Positions 8,612 to 15,250 of a stretch of 46,263 nt of DNA are shown here, in pieces (within the stretch, counting starts at the first letter, position 1; each line of letters starts with the position of its first letter). The DNA comes from JBBDNV01 sp040877415 (lineage in GTDB: Bacteria > Planctomycetota > Planctomycetia > Pirellulales > PALSA-1355): assembly GCA_040877415.1 (NCBI GenBank), contig JBBDNV010000208.1, positions 1 to 46,263 on the forward strand. Reading direction: 5' to 3'. A program made the position numbers and the translations under genes. The notes beneath the pieces are model-generated. The model did not search any database. It was not told the origin of the DNA and saw nothing but the letters and a program-made list of their open reading frames with translations.

Positions 8612-10348
8612 ATGGATGCTTCACGGCTCGCCCGGTACGCTCCCCTGGCGACGATCCTGCTGCTGGCGACCATCCTTCAAGCCATCGTGCTCGGGCGGCT
8701 GTCGACGATCAGCGCCGACGGGATCATTTTCATCGACATCGCGCGCGACCTGGCCGAGGCGCCGATCGAAACGATCCGCGCGCAGGATCAGCATCCCGGC
8801 TACCCCGCGATGCTGTTGGCTTGCACGCGGGCCGTCGAGTGGCTCGGCTACCGCGCTGAACCCGGGTCCTGGATAGCCGGCGGCGTCATCGTTTCGTTCG
8901 TCTGCGGTTTGTTGAGCGTGGCCGTCGTATGGTTTTTCGCGCGCGACCTGTTCGACGAAAAAATAGCAAACGTGGCCGCGATCGTGTTCATCGTGCTGCC
9001 CGTGCCGCGAACCAACGCGGTCGACGCGCAAAGCGATACACCGCACGCGCTCGTCTATCTGTTGGCGGCCTGGATGGCCACGACGGGCATCACGAACGGG
9101 AACCTGTGGCGATTGGCCGCCGCGGGATTGGCCAGCGGCGTGGCCTTTTGGATTCGGCCGGAAGGTTTGGAAGTCGTGCTGGTGGCGATCCCCTTGCTCG
9201 CCTGGCACGCCTTTCGCGCGCATTGGTCGTGGCCGCGACGCGTGCTGGCGGTCGGCACGCTCGCGGGAACCGCGCTCGTGGTCGTCGCGCCGTATACGCT
9301 GCTGGCCGGCAAAATCACGAGCAAGCAGCTTCCGGGCGTTCAGGCCAGGTTCGTTCAGCTTTATCAGAATCCTGCGCCGGCTCCCGAATCGGCGCAGTCC
9401 GCGGTCACAAGGGTGCCCGAAAAGATTGAACAGCCCGCCACATCGCCTCCGTCCCCTGCCCTGCCGCGATCGCCGACGCCCGCCGCGGTCGATCCGTCGT
9501 CTGCGGACGCGCCGATGGTCGACGCGCCCGCCGCCGCGCCGACGAACCCCGTGCCGGCGCCGCCCGCGGCTGAGCGTCGCTATTCGGCCGCGTTTATTTT
9601 GTCCGTGATCGGCGGCGCGATTTCCGCCTTCATCAACAGCATTTGCCAGGGATTCAAATTCGTATTCATCCCCCTGTATTTGCTGGGGGACGTGGCGCTC
9701 GCGTGGCACCGGCCGCGGGGAATTCAGATCGGGCTTCTTTCGCTGCTTGGTGCAACGCATATCCTCATGTTGATGTGCCTTCATGCTCTTTCCGGCTACA
9801 TCGCCCATCGGCACGTCATCCCGCTGGTCGGCCTGGCGATGCCTTTTGTGGCGCTGGGCGTCGTTCAGTTGGGCACTTGGGCGGCGCTCGTGTTGAAAAC
9901 CAGGCCCGTTTATGGCACGCTGGCCACGCTGGCAATCTCCTCGGCCATCGTGATGCCTTACACGCTGCGCCGGCTGAATCGCGAATTCGTGCCGGTGATT
10001 GAAGCCACGCGTTGGATTCAATCGCGCGCCCGGCCCGGCTCGGGCATCGTCTGCAATTCGCCCTACGTGGGTTTCTACGGCACGCTTCCGGTGGCCATGT
10101 TGGATCCGAAAGCGCCCACGCTGGACGAGGCTTTGGCCAGGGCACCCGCCGGCGCGCAATACGATTACGTTGTGCTGCACGTGGGCGCGCACGCCTATCA
10201 GCCCGAATGGGTGAACCAGTTGGCGCGAGTTTATCGCCAGGTCCGGGTCCTTCCCGACCCGTACTCGCACAACGAACTCGGAAAGGTGCTGGTGTTTCAA
10301 TCTCAAGAAGGTCGGGTCCGCCACGCCGCGCGCGGGCCGCGACCCTAG
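8612..10348 (+). CDS. Polytopic membrane glycosyltransferase (GT39/PMT_2/ArnT-like)
   Basis: A 578-residue integral membrane protein resembling enzymes that use polyprenyl-phosphate sugars on the outer face of the cytoplasmic membrane. After the first helix it carries SADGIIFIDIARDL and QHPGYP, the acidic-loop signatures of the family, followed by roughly ten hydrophobic segments. Between about residues 250 and 325 there is a Pro/Ala-rich low-complexity insert that is unusual for the family and probably sits in a loop. The C-terminal soluble part ends near HNELGKVLVFQ. It follows the initiating transferase by 3 bases and is probably co-transcribed. Substrate is unknown. Confidence 0.82.
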   Translation: MDASRLARYAPLATILLLATILQAIVLGRLSTISADGIIFIDIARDLAEAPIETIRAQDQHPGYPAMLLACTRAVEWLGYRAEPGSWIAGGVIVSFVCGLLSVAVVWFFARDLFDEKIANVAAIVFIVLPVPRTNAVDAQSDTPHALVYLLAAWMATTGITNGNLWRLAAAGLASGVAFWIRPEGLEVVLVAIPLLAWHAFRAHWSWPRRVLAVGTLAGTALVVVAPYTLLAGKITSKQLPGVQARFVQLYQNPAPAPESAQSAVTRVPEKIEQPATSPPSPALPRSPTPAAVDPSSADAPMVDAPAAAPTNPVPAPPAAERRYSAAFILSVIGGAISAFINSICQGFKFVFIPLYLLGDVALAWHRPRGIQIGLLSLLGATHILMLMCLHALSGYIAHRHVIPLVGLAMPFVALGVVQLGTWAALVLKTRPVYGTLATLAISSAIVMPYTLRRLNREFVPVIEATRWIQSRARPGSGIVCNSPYVGFYGTLPVAMLDPKAPTLDEALARAPAGAQYDYVVLHVGAHAYQPEWVNQLARVYRQVRVLPDPYSHNELGKVLVFQSQEGRVRHAARGPRP

Positions 10349-10501
10349 CGGCGTGCCGCCTGCGACACGGCTCGTTCACCCGTGCCGCGGGCACTCTCTT
10401 GACAAGCAAGCAAGGTCACCCGGCGAAGCTGATCGCGCGGCGCGGCAGCTGGGTGGTCTTGTCGGCGCGCGCCGCTTCGGTCGACTATACTGGCTACTGT
10501 T

Positions 10502-11137
10502 ATGTGGCCCGATTCTTCCGAGACAAAGCAACTGCTGGCTGCCGCACGGGGCGGCGACGAGGCCGCGCGCAACGCGCTGCTGGATCGCCACCGCCTAGCG
10601 CTGCGGCGCATGGTCGGCATGCGAATGGATCGCGGTCTAAAGCGGCGCGTCGATGCCAGCGACATCGTGCAGGACGTGCTGGTCGAAGCCAATCGCCGGC
10701 TGGCCGAGTACCTCGAATCGTCGGGCATGCCGTTTCAGCTCTGGCTGCGCCACCTGGCGCGCGACCGGCTGATCGACGCCCATCGCCGCCATCACGCGGC
10801 GCGGCGCAGCGTCGATCGCGAACAGCCGTTGGACCACGCCGCGAGCGGCGACCGCTCGGCCTTCGACCTGGCGGCGCTAGTGCGCGATCGCGAGCTGACC
10901 CCGGCCGCGGCGGCCACGCACCACGAATTGGAATTACGCTTTCAGGCCGCGATTGAAACCCTCGACGACGCCGACCGCGAAGTCGTGCTGATGCGCCACT
11001 TCGAGCAATTGTCGAATCGCGACGTGGCGCAAGCCCTGGACATCAGCGAGTCGGCGGCCGGCATGCGTTATCTTCGCGCCATGCGGCGCCTGCGGGCTTT
11101 GCTCGAGGAGCCCCCTTCCGAAGCGAGGTCGTCGTGA
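10502..11137 (+). CDS. ECF sigma factor, planctomycete type (Sig-70_plancto1-like)
   Basis: A 211-residue RNA polymerase sigma factor. Region 2 spans about 20-110 with VDASDIVQDVLVEANRRL and FQLWLRHLARDRLIDAHRRH, typical of the planctomycete-restricted ECF group. Region 4 is an HTH at about 150-200 (LSNRDVAQALDISESAAGMR). Its stop overlaps the start of the kinase gene by four bases (GTGA), so the two are translationally coupled. In planctomycetes such pairs are thought to form a phosphorylation-controlled signalling unit; here that is inference from the arrangement. TATACT at about 10487-10492 is too close to the start to be its own confident promoter. Confidence 0.93.
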   Translation: MWPDSSETKQLLAAARGGDEAARNALLDRHRLALRRMVGMRMDRGLKRRVDASDIVQDVLVEANRRLAEYLESSGMPFQLWLRHLARDRLIDAHRRHHAARRSVDREQPLDHAASGDRSAFDLAALVRDRELTPAAAATHHELELRFQAAIETLDDADREVVLMRHFEQLSNRDVAQALDISESAAGMRYLRAMRRLRALLEEPPSEARSS

Positions 11138-12846
11138 ATCCCGAGCCGGCTCCTTCACGCGACGAACAGCGATTGGCCGAGCTGGCCGAGCAAATGGCCG
11201 ACGGGCTTGGCCGCGGCGCGCCGCCCGACATCGACGCGCTCGTGCGGGAGCATGCCGATTTGGCCGACGAATTGCGCAGCTTGTGGGCCACGATGCTGGT
11301 GGCCGATTGCGTCGCGGCCGGCGCGAGCTCTGCAAACGGCATGGGCGACGGCCAACGGGGCGACGCGCCCACGGGCGACGTCGTCGGCCCGTCCGGTCCC
11401 CTCGGCGAAGCGATCACCACGACGCCCGGCGCGGCGCTTGGCGACTATGAGCTTGTCGAGGAGCTCGGCCGTGGCGGCATGGGAGTGGTTTACATGGCCC
11501 AACAGGCGAGTCTCGGCCGCACCGTGGCGCTCAAGATGATCCTGCGCGGCTCGATGCCTTCGCCGGCCGACCTGGCCCGATTCCGCACCGAGGCCGAGAG
11601 CGCCGCGCGGCTCGACCACCCGGCGATCGTCCCGATCTACGAGGTGGGCCAGCACGAGGGTCAGCCGTTTTTCACCATGAAGTACGTGTCCGGCACGACG
11701 CTGGCCCGTCGTCTGGCCGACGGACCGATGCCGCCCCGCGAAGCCGCGGCGCTGTTGGCTCCCATCTGCCGCGCCATCCACTTCGCGCACGAGCGGGGCG
11801 TGCTGCATCGCGATCTCAAACCGTCGAACATCTTGATCGACGAGGAGGGCCGTCCGCACGTTTCCGATTTCGGGCTGGCCAAGCGGGTGAAAACGCCCGA
11901 CGACCTGACCGTTTCCGGCGCCGTGCTCGGCACGCCCTCCTACATGGCCCCCGAACAGGCCGCCGGAACGCGCGGCAAGCTCGGCTGGGAAAGCGACGTC
12001 TACAGCCTGGGCACGATGCTCTACCAGATGCTCACCGGCCGCCCCCCGTTCCAAGCGGCCACGCCCGTCGAAACCCTGCTGATGGTTATGGAGCAGGAGC
12101 CGCTGCCGCCGCGGCTGTTGAATCCGCGGGCCGACCGCGAGCTGGAGATGATCGCGCTTAAATGTCTGCAAAAGCCGCCGGAGCTGCGCTACGCGACGGC
12201 CGCGCAATTGGCCGACGATCTGGAAGCGTACCTGGCCGACGAACCGACCGCCGCCCGCAGCGGCCAGTTCATGCAAATCGTCGCGCGCGCCTTCCGCGAG
12301 ACACACCACGCCACCGTGCTGGAAAACTGGGGCGTGCTGTGGATGTGGCACAGCCTGGCCCTTTTCATCACCTGTTTTCTCACCAACCTGCTGCAATGGC
12401 TCGGCACGACGTCACCCGTTCCCTACCTGGCCTTGTGGACCGCCGGAGTGGGCACCTGGGCCATGATCTTCTGGGGTCTCAGGCGCCGCGCGGGACCGGT
12501 CACGTTCGTCGAGCGCCAGATTGCCCACGTCTGGGCGGCGAGCATGTTTTCGATCGCGCTACTGTTCGTGGTCGAAATGATCCTCGGCATGCCGGTGCTC
12601 TCGCTCTCGCCGGTCTTGGCGCTGACCAGCGGGATGATCTTTTTGGTCAAGGCGGGCATGCTCACCGGGCAGTTTTACATTCAATCGGCCGCCCTGTTCG
12701 CCACGGCCATCGTCATGGCGGTGTTGCAGCGCTATCAAATGCCCGTCGGCATCACGCTGTTCGGCATCGTTTCGGCCGGCTGTTTCTTTTTCCCCGGCCT
12801 GAAGTATTACCGCCAGCAGCGGGCCGCCGGGGACCCGGGCGATTGA
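11134..12846 (+). CDS. Hanks-type Ser/Thr protein kinase with polytopic membrane C-terminus
   Basis: A 570-residue kinase. Residues 1-100 are a soluble acidic N-terminus. The kinase domain has the glycine loop GRGGMGVVY at 112-120, the ATP lysine K134, HRDLKPSN at 225-232, DFG at 245-247 and APE at 272-274, so all catalytic residues are present. After about residue 395 come five or six hydrophobic helices up to the C-terminus instead of the usual single helix followed by a large sensor domain. Start is GTG, overlapping the sigma factor stop. It probably phosphorylates targets in the cytoplasm, possibly the coupled sigma factor. The membrane part could sense a membrane-derived signal; no known sensor domain was recognised. 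Confidence 0.93.
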   Translation: MNPEPAPSRDEQRLAELAEQMADGLGRGAPPDIDALVREHADLADELRSLWATMLVADCVAAGASSANGMGDGQRGDAPTGDVVGPSGPLGEAITTTPGAALGDYELVEELGRGGMGVVYMAQQASLGRTVALKMILRGSMPSPADLARFRTEAESAARLDHPAIVPIYEVGQHEGQPFFTMKYVSGTTLARRLADGPMPPREAAALLAPICRAIHFAHERGVLHRDLKPSNILIDEEGRPHVSDFGLAKRVKTPDDLTVSGAVLGTPSYMAPEQAAGTRGKLGWESDVYSLGTMLYQMLTGRPPFQAATPVETLLMVMEQEPLPPRLLNPRADRELEMIALKCLQKPPELRYATAAQLADDLEAYLADEPTAARSGQFMQIVARAFRETHHATVLENWGVLWMWHSLALFITCFLTNLLQWLGTTSPVPYLALWTAGVGTWAMIFWGLRRRAGPVTFVERQIAHVWAASMFSIALLFVVEMILGMPVLSLSPVLALTSGMIFLVKAGMLTGQFYIQSAALFATAIVMAVLQRYQMPVGITLFGIVSAGCFFFPGLKYYRQQRAAGDPGD

Positions 12847-12848
12847 CT

Positions 12849-12933
12849 CTGTAGCCGGCCACAGCGAGGCCGGCAGCGTTTGAGTGGAGCGTTGCAAGTA
12901 GGCGTCGGCCGGGGTCACTGACCCCGGCTACAG
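12849..12933. repeat. Nested inverted repeat (intergenic hairpin)
   Basis: Outer 10-base arms CTGTAGCCGG (12849-12858) and CCGGCTACAG (12924-12933) enclose an inner perfect palindrome, CCGGGGTCA (12909-12917), one spacer base, TGACCCCGG (12919-12927). It starts just after the kinase stop and could act as a transcription terminator without a T-tract or be a dispersed genomic repeat. Confidence 0.6.
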
Positions 12934-13046
12934 GAGTTTCGGCCCCGCGCCAAATACTGGAACTGGCCCACGAGTCTGCGATAATCACCTGTTGACGTTT
13001 CCGCAGCTTGTCCCGGCGGCCGCCTGTTGTCAGCGAGGTAACTGCC

Positions 13047-13682
13047 ATGATCTCGATTTTGCCGATCGACCGGATTCAGCGCCGCTTCGAAAAGCCGGTC
13101 CTTGTGGAACAGATGGGCATGGATCGATTTGCCGACGTGGCGCAGCGAGACCCCAACGGACTCTTGAACGCTGCCTTTACCGTGTGGCACCGCCACGTGC
13201 GTAAGAACCCGGGGGTCAACCCAGGCGCGGTGCGCGAGCACATTCGCGAGCACGGCGGCGATTATCTGGCGGCAGCGCAGGCCGTGATCGGCCAGCCCAT
13301 CATCCGCGACATTTCGTATTCGCGCTGCACGATCGACGACCCCGCGCTCGATGAGAAACTGGTGGCCTACCTGCTCGTGGCGCGCGTCTACCCTAACGAC
13401 GTGCACATCGCGGACATGAATTTCGTGAACCCCTACATGCCCATCCCGCCGGAGCATCGCCGCTATAGATTCCAACGTTACAAGGGGCTGCACATGTTGA
13501 GCCTCGTTCTGGCCCGGGCCGAATCCTATGCTGCCAAGCACGAGTGCGACTACCTGACCTTAAGCGCCGCAACCGAAGACCTGGTGCCGTTGTTCGAAAA
13601 ATTCGGTTTCGTTGTCGAAGACGACCAGGCCACCAGCCTGGCGATGGAAAAGCGGATCGCCCGCTCGGGGGCTAATCAATGA
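13047..13682 (+). CDS. Uncharacterised GNAT-like protein
   Basis: A 211-residue protein that I do not assign to a named family. The C-terminal half (from about AYLLVARVYPNDVHIADM, then LHMLSLVLARAESYAAKH, then DYLTLSAATEDLVPLFEKFGF) reads like an N-acetyltransferase fold: helix, strand, and the typical terminal phrase of residues ahead of KFGF. The N-terminal half has no recognised domain. The reading frame opens at 13008, but ATG at 13047 has a GCGAGG about 8 bases upstream and starts the natural protein. Substrate unknown. A DUF3467 gene follows 46 bases downstream on the same strand. Confidence 0.7.
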   Translation: MISILPIDRIQRRFEKPVLVEQMGMDRFADVAQRDPNGLLNAAFTVWHRHVRKNPGVNPGAVREHIREHGGDYLAAAQAVIGQPIIRDISYSRCTIDDPALDEKLVAYLLVARVYPNDVHIADMNFVNPYMPIPPEHRRYRFQRYKGLHMLSLVLARAESYAAKHECDYLTLSAATEDLVPLFEKFGFVVEDDQATSLAMEKRIARSGANQ

Positions 13683-13728
13683 GATTCTGCCACGTGCCAT
13701 ACTCAACCATCGAAGCAAAGGACTAGCT

Positions 13729-14121
13729 ATGGCATCCGGGAAAACTTGCTTCATTCTTGGAGCGCTGGCGGCCGGCGTCACTCTCTTGGGCGGCATCCTA
13801 TTGATCGGGCCAACCCCGTTGGCGGCCGAAGTCGAGCAAAAGGCCAACGTTGCCGTCTCCAACACCAAGACGCCCGCGGCCTACGCCAACTTCTGTCGCG
13901 TCACGAGCACGCCCGAGGAAGTGATCCTCGATTTTGGCCTCAACACGCAGCCGTTCGGCACGCCGCAAAGCCCGATCGAAGTGAGCGATCGCATCGTCAT
14001 GAACTTCTTCACGGCCAAGCGCATGATTGCGGCCTTGCAGATCTCGATCCAGAGACACGAAGCAGCCTTTGGCGAGATCGAAACCGACGTGCAAAAGCGA
14101 GTCAAACGGCCGTCGCCCTGA
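13729..14121 (+). CDS. DUF3467 protein with N-terminal membrane anchor or signal peptide
   Basis: A 130-residue protein. Residues 6-33 form a hydrophobic segment ending PLAAE, fitting a signal peptide or single anchor. From about 50 onward it matches DUF3467: AYANFCRVTSTPEEVILDFG, then VSDRIVMNFFTAKRMIAAL, then ending RHEAAFGEIE. DUF3467 is normally a short cytoplasmic domain of unknown function, so a secreted or anchored version is odd. The frame is open from 13612, but that would overlap the upstream gene; ATG at 13729 is preferred because it directly precedes the hydrophobic segment. Confidence 0.8.
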   Translation: MASGKTCFILGALAAGVTLLGGILLIGPTPLAAEVEQKANVAVSNTKTPAAYANFCRVTSTPEEVILDFGLNTQPFGTPQSPIEVSDRIVMNFFTAKRMIAALQISIQRHEAAFGEIETDVQKRVKRPSP

Positions 14122-14286
14122 CGCCCCCCTCGCGCCGCGGCGGCAGCTCGGAAGAACGTCTACCGCTACTGCCCCGGGATATCTCGGCTGGACGCGTCGG
14201 TACGCACTCCAATTGAAGCCTGATTGATGCCGCACGAGCGTCTTTTTCCTGACGCCCAAGGCCGTTAGAATGCCGGCGCATAGAAA

Positions 14287-14399
14287 ACGCCCCTTGCGGG
14301 GCGTCGGTCCAGGGATGCTATCCCTGGAGATGTACGTGTTTAACTATACGTTAGCTGGTCCGGTGAGTCAAGTACGTCGTTGCTATTAGTTGCATCGGC
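14287..14399 (+). ncRNA. Candidate structured leader RNA upstream of the NYN gene
   Basis: Two strong hairpins are packed within 42 bases: ACGCCCC/GGGGCGT with loop TTGC (14287-14304) and TCCAGGGA/TCCCTGGA with loop TGCTA (14308-14328). A further about 70 bases of lower GC precede the GTG start of the NYN gene and include TAAC-TATAC-GTTA (about 14341-14353). The hairpins have no T-run, so they do not look like an intrinsic terminator. It could be a cis-regulatory leader, a small RNA or the processed target of the nuclease. Function is not established. Confidence 0.35.
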
Positions 14400-15095
14400 G
14401 TGTCCGGCAAGATTCTTGAGGCACCCGTGGCGCAAGACCCTTCCGTTCAACGTGTCGGGTGCTACGTTGACGGTTTCAACCTCTACTTCGGGCTCCGCGA
14501 TAGCAAGCTGCGCAGATACTATTGGCTGAACATTGCCGGACTTGCCCAGAAACTGATCATCCCCAACAAGCAGATGTTAGCCTTCACGAAGTATTTCACC
14601 GCCCGAATCAGCGGCGGAAGGCCTTCGGATACGCCGTCCAAAAGAACTGAACGTGATGCCAAGCGAAAACGGCAAGTGGATTACATCGATGCTCTCGAAT
14701 CGGTCCGTAATCTCGACGTCATCGAAGGTCACTATCGAGAGGATCCACGATCATGCAACCATTGTGGCGCCATTTGGTACGTGCCCGAAGAGAAAATGAC
14801 GGATGTCAATATCGCCACGCACATGCTTATCGACGCGTTCGCGAATCGATTTGATGTAGCACTACTCATCTCTGGCGACAGTGACCTCGTTCCGCCGGTT
14901 CGTGAAATCTTGCACTGGTTTCCCCACAAACGCGTCAACGTGGCGTTTCCACCGGGACGGTTTTCAAACGAGCTGAAAAAAGCGGTTAGCGGCCAATTTG
15001 TGATCGGCAAGCAAAAGCTGCGCAAGAGTCAGTTTCCTGACCGAGTCGTGTTGCGCAGCGGACATGAAATTGCCCGCCCCGCATCCTGGAAATAG
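14400..15095 (+). CDS. NYN-domain (PIN-like) ribonuclease-like protein
   Basis: A 231-residue protein of the NYN/LabA-like family, related to PIN and FLAP nucleases acting on RNA. The predicted metal-binding acids are in place: D24 in YVDGFNLYFG, D135 in EKMTDVNIAT, and D160 and D162 in LLISGDSDL. C119 and C122 (CNHC) just before the second motif may be half of a metal-binding site, as seen in this subgroup. The start is GTG at 14400; no stronger ATG lies upstream. It stands alone on the plus strand with a structured leader in front. A role in RNA turnover or defence is possible but unsupported by context. Confidence 0.85.
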   Translation: MSGKILEAPVAQDPSVQRVGCYVDGFNLYFGLRDSKLRRYYWLNIAGLAQKLIIPNKQMLAFTKYFTARISGGRPSDTPSKRTERDAKRKRQVDYIDALESVRNLDVIEGHYREDPRSCNHCGAIWYVPEEKMTDVNIATHMLIDAFANRFDVALLISGDSDLVPPVREILHWFPHKRVNVAFPPGRFSNELKKAVSGQFVIGKQKLRKSQFPDRVVLRSGHEIARPASWK

Positions 15096-15250
15096 GTCGG
15101 CCTCGTGCGCAAACGTCAATGCGCCGAGCTTGTTCCACGCAAGTAGTTGCCGCGCACGCGCGCGTCGGTTATCATAAACGGGCTTAAATACGACCTTTAG
15201 CGAGGGGCCGCCTTCCCGCCTCGGCCCTTTGTCACGCCGGACCGTATGAC

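Noticed and set aside
8621..10324. 567-residue minus-strand ORF opposite the membrane glycosyltransferase
   Set aside because: Arg-rich translation of antisense DNA. The plus-strand frame has transmembrane helices and family motifs.
15200..15240. Hairpin GGGCCG/CGGCCC as terminator of the NYN gene
   Set aside because: Only six base pairs with a long loop and a weak T-tract; too little to call.
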